The position numbers and the translations under genes were made by a program. The notes below the pieces were generated by a model. It saw only the letters and a program-made list of their open reading frames with translations, was not told the origin of the DNA and searched no databases. From Dickeya undicola (GTDB lineage Bacteria > Pseudomonadota > Gammaproteobacteria > Enterobacterales > Enterobacteriaceae), in contig NZ_JSYG01000004.1 in the NCBI RefSeq assembly GCF_000784735.1, positions 434,001 through 498,000 on the forward strand: a DNA stretch of 64,000 nt, in the 5' to 3' direction. The stretch's first letter is position 1, and every line of letters begins with the position of its first letter. Below are positions 57,169 through 64,000 of this stretch, one piece after another.

Positions 57169-57435
57169 ATGGCCAGTGGTTGGTCTGGTGACGGTGCAGT
57201 GCAGGAGCAAATCGACGCGACGGTGGATGATGCCATTGCCCGCGCCCGTAGCCTGCTGCATCAGGGCGACAGTGCAGAGTATTGCGAGGAATGCGGCGAA
57301 GTTATTCCGCAGGCGCGCCGTCTGGCATTACCGGGGGTTTGCTTTTGCGTGCAGTGTCAGGAAAAGCGGGATAAGAAGCAGGCCGTCAACAGCGGTTATA
57401 ACCGACGCGGCAGCAAAGACAGCCAGTTACGTTGA
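57169..57435 (+). CDS. ybiI: DksA/TraR-type zinc finger protein YbiI
   Basis: 88 residues. An N-terminal helix, then the zinc finger CEECGEVIPQARRLALPGVC...CVQC (two CxxC pairs) of the DksA/TraR family, and a basic tail. Too short to have the full DksA coiled coil. AAGAGG precedes the start. Confidence 0.88.
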   Translation: MASGWSGDGAVQEQIDATVDDAIARARSLLHQGDSAEYCEECGEVIPQARRLALPGVCFCVQCQEKRDKKQAVNSGYNRRGSKDSQLR

Positions 57436-57483
57436 AAGACGAGGCCGCCAATATCAGCATGACGCCGGGCCTCGCCAGTCGGT

Positions 57484-57912
57484 TTACCTCACCACCAGCA
57501 CCGATGTCTGAGCATGGCGGACAATCGCCGCAGCGTTCGACCCCAGCAAGTAGGTCTTCACATTGGGACGGCGCGAACCAATCACGATCAAATCAGCCTC
57601 AATTTCCTGAGCCAGCTCCAGCACTTCATCGCGCGGAATGCCAAAACTGATACTGTGAGAGAGCTTATCCGCCGGTAAATCAATGGTTTTCATTAAGGTA
57701 TGCAGCTTCTCATCCGCTTTGATCACCGCCTCATTCTCAAACTCCTTGATACCAAACGAGTACGCCGACATAAACGCCGAAGCGTCAGGCAGCGCATGAA
57801 ACAGGTGGACGGTAGCGCCGGAAAGCCTGGCCAGCGCCACGGCATGTGACAATGCCTTTTGGGTCAACGCTTCTTCGTCAATATCCACGGGTACTAAAAT
57901 GGTTTTGTACAT
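57484..57912 (-). CDS. Universal stress protein, UspF-like
   Basis: 142-residue UspA-family protein. YKTILVPVDIDEEALTQKAL at the start, DLIVIGSRRPNVKTYLLGSN with the G-2X-G-9X-G(S/T) type ATP loop, and IVRHAQTSVLVVR at the end, closest to Escherichia coli UspF/UspG. AAGGGGG lies 9 nt upstream of ATG 57912. Convergent with ybiI. Confidence 0.87.
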   Translation of the reverse strand: MYKTILVPVDIDEEALTQKALSHAVALARLSGATVHLFHALPDASAFMSAYSFGIKEFENEAVIKADEKLHTLMKTIDLPADKLSHSISFGIPRDEVLELAQEIEADLIVIGSRRPNVKTYLLGSNAAAIVRHAQTSVLVVR

Positions 57913-58125
57913 CACATCATGCCCCCTTGAGTTAGCCGCCTTCTACTGAAAGCGTAGTCCCGTTTGCGGCCACACGATGTCGTTTTTGAGGTATTTGTGA
58001 AACGACGCCGGATTTACGTCTTAACATTACCATTACAATACAACCGGTTATCCTATGAGCCTTGCCCTCACTTGGCGTCAGGAGTAGTCTTGGCCCACTC
58101 AAACCATTCTCTACAGATTTCGGGC

Positions 58126-58488
58126 ATGACAACACTTGATGCGCTGTTTTCCCGGCTGTCACGCTCCCGTTTCCGCCAGCGTTTTCATCTGGGCACCAAA
58201 GAGCGCGACTATTGCTTCACCAAGGGCAAAGCGCTGATTGCGTCTCACGCCACCGACTTTATTGCCCAACGGCTGGCACCGGCGGAACCCGTTAATGACG
58301 GCAAACAAACCCCAATGCGCGGCCATCCGGTGTTTATCGCCCAGCACGCCACCGCAACCTGCTGCCGAGGCTGCCTGGAGAAATGGCATCGCATTGAACA
58401 GCACCGCCCGCTGAGTGATGACGAACAGCGCTATGTCGTCGAGGTAATTCTGCGCTGGCTTGAAAACGATCTGCTTCGTTCAGCTTAA
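58126..58488 (+). CDS. DUF4186 family protein
   Basis: 120 residues with the DUF4186 blocks RSRFRQRFHLGTKERDY and TPMRGHPVFIAQHATATCCR followed by GCLEKWHRIE; the CC..C and His pattern suggests metal binding. Function unknown. The start is ambiguous: ATG 58126 has no clear ribosome site, whereas TTG at 58090 has AGGAG at ideal spacing and would add 12 residues. Confidence 0.8.
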   Translation: MTTLDALFSRLSRSRFRQRFHLGTKERDYCFTKGKALIASHATDFIAQRLAPAEPVNDGKQTPMRGHPVFIAQHATATCCRGCLEKWHRIEQHRPLSDDEQRYVVEVILRWLENDLLRSA

Positions 58489-58501
58489 TTAAGCATAAGT
58501 A

Positions 58502-59026
58502 TCAGGCCGCAGATAGCCACTCGCGCAGGATAGCGTCGGTGTCCTCCACCCGCAGTGAATTGCCGGGAATGATGAAATCGCGCCAGACGTCATTATGCTG
58601 GGCAATCAATTGCACTGCGCTAACCACCCGACGGTCCGCCGTGGTATGAGCATCGCCGACTACCGTCTGGGCATAGCCACGGCTGGCGGCATTTTTGATG
58701 GTAGCGTCGACACAATAATCGGTAGCACAGCCACATACGGTGAAATGCCGAACATCAAGACGGTTCAACGTGTCTGCCAGTTCGGTGCGATAAAATGCGT
58801 CACAGGCGGTTTTGGTAACCGATATCGCGTTCGCAGGGCGGTGCAGCGAGGGCAATAATTGCCAGGCTTCGCTGCCGGGCGGCATGTCAGCGTCCGCGTG
58901 CTGAATAAAAATGGTCTGATCTGCCACATCAATCAACCGATTGATGCGCTCAACCACGACGTCCTGCTGATAACGCGGCGTAGCAAACACCCCGTTCTGC
59001 ATATCAACAACGATTAACACCCGCAC
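58502..59026 (-). CDS. Isochorismatase-family cysteine hydrolase
   Basis: 174 residues. Catalytic triad of the family: Asp in LIVVDMQNGVF (residue 8), Lys in ISVTKTACDAFYRT, Cys in VCGCATDYCVDAT. Likely hydrolyses an amide or imide; the substrate is unknown. GTG start with GGAG 6 nt upstream. Convergent with the DUF4186 gene (13 bp). Confidence 0.87.
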   Translation of the reverse strand: MRVLIVVDMQNGVFATPRYQQDVVVERINRLIDVADQTIFIQHADADMPPGSEAWQLLPSLHRPANAISVTKTACDAFYRTELADTLNRLDVRHFTVCGCATDYCVDATIKNAASRGYAQTVVGDAHTTADRRVVSAVQLIAQHNDVWRDFIIPGNSLRVEDTDAILREWLSAA

Positions 59027-59181
59027 GTTTTTCTCCAGAACCCATAGCGCAAAGCACTATCATACTGCGTCACCGGGCAGGCTGGCATAACGACATGAGT
59101 GAAAATGGGAAGCAGAGTCGAAGACTGAGATATCGGCATAAACGAAAACGGGCCAGCATAATGCTGACCCGTTAAGAATTT

Positions 59182-59269
59182 TGGCGGAGGAGTAGAGATT
59201 CGAACTCTAGAACGCTTTCGCGTCGCCGGTTTTCAAGACCGGTGCCTTCAACCACTCGGCCACTCCTCC
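59182..59269 (-). tRNA. serT: tRNA-Ser (anticodon UGA)
   Basis: 88 nt with encoded CCA. Acceptor GGAGGAG/CTCCTCC, class II long variable arm (GCGACGCGAAAGCGTTC), T-arm AGAGTTCGAATCTCT, anticodon loop CTTGAAA giving UGA. Position near yccA matches serT of enterobacteria. No integrated element is seen at its 3' end. Confidence 0.96.
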
Positions 59270-59515
59270 GCAACGACGCGAACTATAAACAGTGTGTCGG
59301 ATATTGTAAAGCAGCACATCGCTCAATCGCCTGAAAAACAGGCAGCAATCGATCGAAAGCGTACAAAATCGCCATCAGGCTCAAATTTTGATCGTCAATG
59401 GCGTGCTTTTATTGTCAACAGCGTAAAGAAGGGTAAAACGGCTTTAATAACACAATGCAACTACTTAGTCTCATTGAAGACAACAATGGCCCCCTTAACA
59501 GAGAGAGTCGTTATT

Positions 59516-60172
59516 ATGGACCGCATTATTACCTCTACCACTCGCGAGCAATCGCTGCTCAGTACCCACAAGGTACTTCGTAATACCTATTTCCTGCTGT
59601 CGCTGACGCTGGGTTTCTCTGCTGTCACCGCCACCCTCAGCACAGTGTTGGGCCTGCCGTCCCCAGGTCTGATCCTGACGCTGGTCGGCTTTTACGGCCT
59701 GATGTTCCTGACATACCGTCTGGCAGATCGTCCAGCGGGTATTCTGGCTGCGTTCGCATTGACCGGCTTTATGGGTTATACCCTCGGTCCATTGCTGAGC
59801 ACGCTGATCGCGGCCGGTGCCAGTGACATTATCATGCTAGCGCTGGGCGGCACGGCATTGGTGTTCTTCTGCTGCTCCGCCTATGTACTGACCACCCGCA
59901 AGGACATGTCTTTCCTGTCCGGTATGCTGATGGCTGGCTTTGTGGTGCTGCTGGTAGCGACGATTGCCAACCTGTTCCTGAATCTGCCAGGATTGCATCT
60001 TGCCATTAGCGCGATGTTCATCCTGTTCTGTGCCGGAGCGATTCTGTGGGAAACCAGCAACATCGTTCACGGTGGCGAAACCAACTACATTCGTGCGACC
60101 GTCAGCCTGTATGTTTCCATCTACAACCTGTTTGTCAGCCTGCTGAGCCTGTTGGGGATGTCTCGCGACTAA
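59516..60172 (+). CDS. yccA: FtsH protease modulator YccA (Bax inhibitor-1 family)
   Basis: 218-residue inner-membrane protein with seven hydrophobic segments. [40 protein letters not shown] and [20 protein letters not shown] match Escherichia coli YccA, a substrate and modulator of FtsH. The start MDRIITSTT is by homology; the open frame begins 222 bp earlier without support. Confidence 0.95.
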   Translation: MDRIITSTTREQSLLSTHKVLRNTYFLLSLTLGFSAVTATLSTVLGLPSPGLILTLVGFYGLMFLTYRLADRPAGILAAFALTGFMGYTLGPLLSTLIAAGASDIIMLALGGTALVFFCCSAYVLTTRKDMSFLSGMLMAGFVVLLVATIANLFLNLPGLHLAISAMFILFCAGAILWETSNIVHGGETNYIRATVSLYVSIYNLFVSLLSLLGMSRD

Positions 60173-60204
60173 TCGGGTATCAACGCCAATCCAACACCAG
60201 TCAG

Positions 60205-60232
60205 ACAAGGCACCTTCGGGTGCCTTGTCATT
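60205..60232 (+). terminator. Rho-independent terminator after yccA
   Basis: ACAAGGCACC-TTCG-GGTGCCTTGT with a UUCG tetraloop, followed by CATTTG. Confidence 0.88.
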
Positions 60233-60345
60233 TGTTGCCGCGCATTCAAACAGCACTACGTTTCAAACCAGCGTCTTGCGCTCTCTTCTGTGTGCACGGC
60301 AAAGTTTGCTAGACTACGCCCGTTTTCACGTGATACCGAGGCAAT

Positions 60346-60675
60346 ATGTTAGTGTTTGAAGACCGGGTTATCGATACCGATGCCCAGGGATATCTGAAAG
60401 ACAGCAGCGACTGGCAGGAAAGTATGGCCCCTGTGCTGGCGGAACAGGAAGGCATCACGCTCACCGATGCACACTGGGAAGTCGTGCGTTTTGTCAGAGC
60501 GTTTTACATCGAATTCAATACTTCACCCGCCATCCGTATGCTGGTTAAAGCCATGGCTCAGAAATACGGTGAGGAGAAAGGCAACAGTCGCTATCTCTAC
60601 CGTCTGTTTCCCAAAGGTCCGGCCAAACAGGCGACCAAAATTGCCGGGCTGCCGAAACCGGTGAAATGCATCTGA
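60346..60675 (+). CDS. tusE: Sulfur relay protein TusE (DsrC family)
   Basis: Accepts sulfur from TusBCD and hands it to MnmA for 2-thiouridine synthesis in tRNA. 109 residues; the conserved penultimate cysteine is in the C-terminal [47 protein letters not shown] and [14 protein letters not shown] are family blocks. Confidence 0.95.
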   Translation: MLVFEDRVIDTDAQGYLKDSSDWQESMAPVLAEQEGITLTDAHWEVVRFVRAFYIEFNTSPAIRMLVKAMAQKYGEEKGNSRYLYRLFPKGPAKQATKIAGLPKPVKCI

Positions 60676-60690
60676 ATATTCAGGTGTGGG

Positions 60691-60969
60691 TCAATAGCGA
60701 ATGGTAAAATCGCGTTCATCGGTGGCGGAGTGCGGCTCCATCAGCACCTTATCCACCCGTGCATGACGCGGCCCTCCTTGCTTCAACCAAGCCACCAGTT
60801 GCTCTACGGCATACGCCTCGCCGCTGGCGACGACTTCCACGCTGCCGTCATCGCAATTTCTGACGTAGCCACGTACACCCAACTGACGAGCCTGCAGTTG
60901 GGTGTGATAACGAAATCCCACCCCTTGCACCATGCCGTAAACCCAGACAATCACGGATACCGTCGACAT
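60691..60969 (-). CDS. yccX: Acylphosphatase YccX
   Basis: Hydrolyses acyl phosphates. 92 residues; [19 protein letters not shown] carries the catalytic Arg, and [19 protein letters not shown] the catalytic Asn. ATG at 60969 (or 60972) follows GAGGGGGG; the longer frame to 61011 has no ribosome site. Convergent with tusE. Confidence 0.94.
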   Translation of the reverse strand: MSTVSVIVWVYGMVQGVGFRYHTQLQARQLGVRGYVRNCDDGSVEVVASGEAYAVEQLVAWLKQGGPRHARVDKVLMEPHSATDERDFTIRY

Positions 60970-61113
60970 CATCGCCCCCCTCAGTCGCCAGCGAATACAG
61001 TGTAAAAACACATCAGAGTTAACGCATTTTTACCACCATTCAGCCTATTATTAATACAGTAAAGAAACTGACTGGCTAAGCCTTCCTGATGAAGATCGTC
61101 ACCCACCTGACGA

Positions 61114-61140
61114 CTTGAAAACCACACACAGCCCCCCCAT
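61114..61140 (+). promoter_or_regulatory. Sigma-32 heat-shock promoter of hspQ
   Basis: CTTGAAA (61114-61120), 14-bp spacer, CCCCAT (61135-61140) followed by TTA: a near-perfect RpoH promoter. Transcription would start about 25 nt before the hspQ start codon. Confidence 0.88.
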
Positions 61141-61173
61141 TTAGGGTACGTAACACGTTTCTCGGGAGGTCAT

Positions 61174-61482
61174 ATGATTAACTGTAAATTCACCATCGGA
61201 CAGCAGATTCGTCATAAGCTATTGGGATACCCCGGTGTCGTCATTGATATTGATCCTGAATACTCCCTTGAGCAACCAAAGTGGGAAGAGCTTGCGGTCA
61301 ATGACACCTTACGAACAGCCCCCTGGTATCACGTGGTGATGGAAGATGAAGAGGGTCGACCAATTCATACCTATCTGGCAGAAGAGCAACTGGTCAATGA
61401 AGATCCCAACCCTTCCGAGCATCCATCGCTGGATGAATTGGCTGCCACGATCCGACGCCGCGCCCCGCGCCTGTTGCACTGA
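61174..61482 (+). CDS. hspQ: Heat shock protein HspQ
   Basis: 102 residues, hemimethylated-DNA-binding/YccV-type fold; in Escherichia coli HspQ promotes degradation of mutant DnaA and modulates Lon. [40 protein letters not shown] and HTYLAEEQL are conserved. GGGAGG lies upstream, and a sigma-32 promoter precedes it. Confidence 0.95.
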   Translation: MINCKFTIGQQIRHKLLGYPGVVIDIDPEYSLEQPKWEELAVNDTLRTAPWYHVVMEDEEGRPIHTYLAEEQLVNEDPNPSEHPSLDELAATIRRRAPRLLH

Positions 61483-61551
61483 TATGTCATGATTGCGGCA
61501 CATGTTTATTGCCGCCAGTGTTATTCCCCACCGGGAAGCGAGGAGTACCGC

Positions 61552-61965
61552 TTATTTTTCCAACCCCAGGCGAGGAATTTCAATTTTCGGACAACGATCC
61601 ATCACTACCGTCAGTCCCGCGTCATGCGCCAGCACTGCTGCGGCTTCATTGATAACACCAATTTGCAGCCACAATACCCGCGCACCGATAGCAATTGCGG
61701 CTTGCGCGACTTCAAATGCAGCATCTGGCTGGCGAAAGACATCAACCATATCAACCGGTTCCTGAATATCGTTCAGTGATGCATAAGCGGTTTGCCCCAG
61801 TAGGGTTTGCCCTGCCAAACGTGGGCTAACCGGAATCACCCGATATCCTTGTCCGAGGAGATAAGCCATCACCCCATAACTGGGGCGCGAAGGGTTTTCG
61901 CTGGCCCCGACCAGTGCAATGGTTTTCACCTGATTCAATACCGCTTTAATATCGCTGTCTTGCAT
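61552..61965 (-). CDS. yccU: CoA-binding domain protein YccU
   Basis: 137-residue Rossmann-like protein of the CoA-binding family. KTIALVGASENPSRPSYGVM, GYRVIPVSPRLAGQTLLGQT and VLWLQIGVINEAAAVLAHDA are typical. Function unknown. Position between hspQ and yccT matches Escherichia coli. Confidence 0.92.
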   Translation of the reverse strand: MQDSDIKAVLNQVKTIALVGASENPSRPSYGVMAYLLGQGYRVIPVSPRLAGQTLLGQTAYASLNDIQEPVDMVDVFRQPDAAFEVAQAAIAIGARVLWLQIGVINEAAAVLAHDAGLTVVMDRCPKIEIPRLGLEK

Positions 61966-62218
61966 GGTTGCCTCCGTGACCGTTAAACCGACAACCCCCG
62001 TTCTCAGACATGATGCCGAAAGCCAGAGTGCTGTCTGTTATCAGTGTAACGCAGAATACCCGTGCCGATACGCCGCACCAGCAAAATCCATAAGCGGGTT
62101 CACTACACGTATCAGACTCATCGCCACGCATTAATAACCAAATATTTCATTTTTAAAATTTTGACACATTCTGTGCATTACTGAACAATATGGCGATCCG
62201 AACCGTAATGAGGCATGT

Positions 62219-62866
62219 ATGAAAACACTTCCCGCTATCGCCGCCACACTGTGGTTGCTTACGCTCAGTTCTCTGGCGATGGCGACGACGTTGAAACTCA
62301 GGCCTGATATTGAGTTGATGATGATCGATGGGAAAAAAGTCTCCGGTTCGCTGCTTAACGGCGCAGACAGTCTGGAACTGGAAAAGGGTTCACATCAAAT
62401 CGTATTCCAGGCGCTGCGAACGGTTGGGCCATCAGTTGGATCAAAACAGACTTATCGCTCGCCCGGTCTGATTGCCGTCTTCGACACACAAAGCCTCAAC
62501 GAAGTGTCCATCCGCCTTCCAGACCTGGAAAATCCGAATGCGCAGCGGGATTTCAGCCAGTCACCCGATTACCAACTGGTGAACAGTAAAAATCAGCCTA
62601 TCCCGATCCGTACCGATGTGTTGCGCGTTGGTGAGGTGGAATTGTCCAGTGAAATCGAAAAACGCATGGCTGACTACAACCGTTCAGGTCAATCAGCCGC
62701 AGTTATCACCTTTGTACAACAATCCCCTGCCAAGGCTCCTGCCATGACCAACGCGCCAGCCAATCCGCTGGATCCGCTCGGCATCATGCAGTATTGGTTT
62801 CAGCAAGCCGACAAAGGAACGCGCCAGCGATTTCTGGAGTGGGCGAAAGAAAGAGAAGCCCAATAA
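62219..62866 (+). CDS. yccT: DUF2057 family periplasmic protein YccT (CsgI-like)
   Basis: 215 residues with signal peptide (cleavage after LAMA near residue 22). Matches the DUF2057 family; the Escherichia coli and Salmonella homologue has been linked to inhibition of curli (CsgI). LRPDIELMMIDGKKVSGSLL and LELEKGSHQIVFQ mark the start of the domain. A helical QYWFQQADKGTRQRFLEWAK ends it. Confidence 0.9.
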   Translation: MKTLPAIAATLWLLTLSSLAMATTLKLRPDIELMMIDGKKVSGSLLNGADSLELEKGSHQIVFQALRTVGPSVGSKQTYRSPGLIAVFDTQSLNEVSIRLPDLENPNAQRDFSQSPDYQLVNSKNQPIPIRTDVLRVGEVELSSEIEKRMADYNRSGQSAAVITFVQQSPAKAPAMTNAPANPLDPLGIMQYWFQQADKGTRQRFLEWAKEREAQ

Positions 62867-62993
62867 GTATGCTGATTTTACAGACAAAAAGCGCTGTTTT
62901 TGGAAAGATGCTCGCATTTTTTCAGTCTGCCGCTTTTCACTGAAACCGTGTTTCCGTAATCTGTAAAAACTATACTGTTCGAAGGATGTCGCC

Positions 62994-63452
62994 ATGGAGT
63001 ACACCACCCGCACAATCGAGGTGCATAAGCACATCGCACTGGTTGCGCACGATCACTGTAAAGAATCATTGCTGGCATGGGTTAGCGCGAACAAAACCCA
63101 ACTGGCAGAGCACCATTTATATGCTACCGGCACCACCGGCAACCTGATTCAACTGCACACCGGCCTGCCGGTCAGAAGTATGTTAAGTGGGCCGATGGGG
63201 GGTGATCAGCAGGTGGGTGCCCTGATCTCCGAGGAGAAAATCGACATGTTGATTTTTTTCTGGGATCCGCTGAACGCTGTGCCGCATGACCCCGATGTCA
63301 AAGCGTTGTTGCGCCTGGCAACCGTGTGGAATATTCCTGTCGCCACCAACCGCTCCACCGCTGACTTCCTGATCAACTCTACCCTGTTCCGCCAGCCGGT
63401 TTCCGTCACGATTCCAGATTATCAGCGCTATCTTCAGGGTCGCCTGAAGTAA
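62994..63452 (+). CDS. mgsA: Methylglyoxal synthase MgsA
   Basis: Converts dihydroxyacetone phosphate to methylglyoxal plus phosphate. 152 residues, as in Escherichia coli. [48 protein letters not shown] with the catalytic Asp and [26 protein letters not shown] upstream. Confidence 0.96.
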   Translation: MEYTTRTIEVHKHIALVAHDHCKESLLAWVSANKTQLAEHHLYATGTTGNLIQLHTGLPVRSMLSGPMGGDQQVGALISEEKIDMLIFFWDPLNAVPHDPDVKALLRLATVWNIPVATNRSTADFLINSTLFRQPVSVTIPDYQRYLQGRLK

Positions 63453-63516
63453 CCACCGTTTTTACGTCAGACCTGGCCGGTCACCCGGCCAGTCTTTCCC
63501 ACCCGAAGAGAAACCG

Positions 63517-64000
63517 TCAGCCCGGTTTGCGTTGTATCGGTACACCCAACTGATGCAAGTCATCCACAAACACCGAGGGTTCATCACGATCGTATAGCAG
63601 CCACACCTGATGCTTCGCTCGGGTCAACGCCACGTATAACAATCGGCGCTCTTCCGCATCAGGAAAAGGTTCCGGCCGCGGCAACAACACCGCTTCCAGC
63701 ACAGATTCACGCGGTGGTGCGGGGAAACCGTCACGCCCTTCATGCAGCCCCAGCACAATGACATAATCTGCCTGCTGCCCCTTGCTGGCATGAATGGTCA
63801 TGAAATCAAGATGCAAGTGCGGCCAGCGAGTCCGCGCCTTTTCCAGCACATCAGGCCGCAAATGGTGGTAACGCGCCAGCACCAGAATGCGCGCTTCTGC
63901 TGTCACATACCCGCTCATCTTGTCCAGCAAGGCGTCGAGCTGTTCCTGCGGCAACAACACCACCGATTTTTTATTGCCGTCTCGCAAGCTGTTGAGTGCT
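63517..64000 (-). CDS. helD: DNA helicase IV HelD, C-terminal part (continues beyond window)
   Basis: UvrD/Rep-like superfamily 1 helicase. Only the last 160 or so codons are present; the frame runs open through the window end. Visible motifs: FMTIHASKGQQADYVIVLGL (motif V region) and EERRLLYVALTRAKHQVWLL (motif VI, with the arginine finger). Convergent with mgsA, as in Escherichia coli. Confidence 0.94.
   Translation of the reverse strand, partial: ALNSLRDGNKKSVVLLPQEQLDALLDKMSGYVTAEARILVLARYHHLRPDVLEKARTRWPHLHLDFMTIHASKGQQADYVIVLGLHEGRDGFPAPPRESVLEAVLLPRPEPFPDAEERRLLYVALTRAKHQVWLLYDRDEPSVFVDDLHQLGVPIQRKPG

Noticed and set aside
59182-59293. Integrated element at the tRNA-Ser gene
   Set aside because: Both flanks carry ordinary enterobacterial genes, and no integrase or repeated tRNA 3' end was seen.
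1-64000. CRISPR array
   Set aside because: No regularly spaced direct repeats with unique spacers were found; the only tandem arrays are the two gapless 18-bp triplets and one hexamer run.

Overview
The window reads as chromosomal DNA of a soft-rot Enterobacterales species, most likely Dickeya (formerly Erwinia chrysanthemi). It is GC-rich. It carries a galactan catabolism (gan) cluster and a PelI-type pectate lyase beside housekeeping genes in enterobacterial order: folD-ybcJ/cysS, ppiB-lpxH-purEK, ppk-ppx-yfgG, and serT-yccA-tusE-yccX-hspQ-yccU-yccT-mgsA-helD. The species call is inference from gene content.

Layout. 1-8024: gan cluster. ganE-F-G-A-B (binding protein, two permeases, periplasmic endo-galactanase, cytoplasmic exo-galactanase, the last cut by the window start) run leftward; the ATPase gene ganK is divergent. 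8025-9421: an M20D amidohydrolase behind a textbook sigma-54 promoter with NtrC-like enhancer sites. 9471-14000: dispersed repeats, a small lipoprotein, pelI, an HcxA-like dehydrogenase, a DUF29 gene and a truncated gene that stops inside a perfect palindrome. 14008-33258: a large histidine utilisation (hut) region: hutU-hutH, a YkgJ-family gene, the repressor gene hutC, an inserted PTS-type EIIC plus two-component system, an ABC transporter operon that ends in a second HutH-like gene, hutF-hutD and hutI-hutG. Six places carry the palindrome TGT(C/A)TATACA or a close variant, most of them just upstream of hut genes; this is the probable HutC operator. HutF together with an N-formylglutamate deformylase HutG means the five-step pathway to glutamate, formate and ammonia. 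33270-35213: a chemoreceptor with a NIT-type sensor domain. 35537-45548: housekeeping genes and the serine module sdaC-sdaB. 45607-47770: an XRE regulator and two tandem paralogous secreted proteins. 48053-56511: long-form pstC-pstA-pstB without pstS, then ppk-ppx. 56726-64000: small conserved genes, tRNA-Ser(UGA) and the yccA-to-helD block.

Most striking: the second HutH-like protein (24191-25738) lacks the Ala-Ser-Gly triad that forms the MIO cofactor of every classical histidine/phenylalanine/tyrosine ammonia-lyase, and also lacks an active-site tyrosine, yet keeps most other active-site residues. It is the last gene of an amino-acid ABC transporter operon preceded by a perfect HutC-type operator. 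Other points of interest are the NtrC/sigma-54 control region at 8049-8276, a lone ascorbate-type EIIC paired with a CitA/DcuS-like sensor system, an orphan HutC operator beside a gene remnant, two families of dispersed palindromic repeats, and two unrelated 18-bp triple tandem repeats.

All calls come from reading the sequence and its translations by eye; no database search was run.
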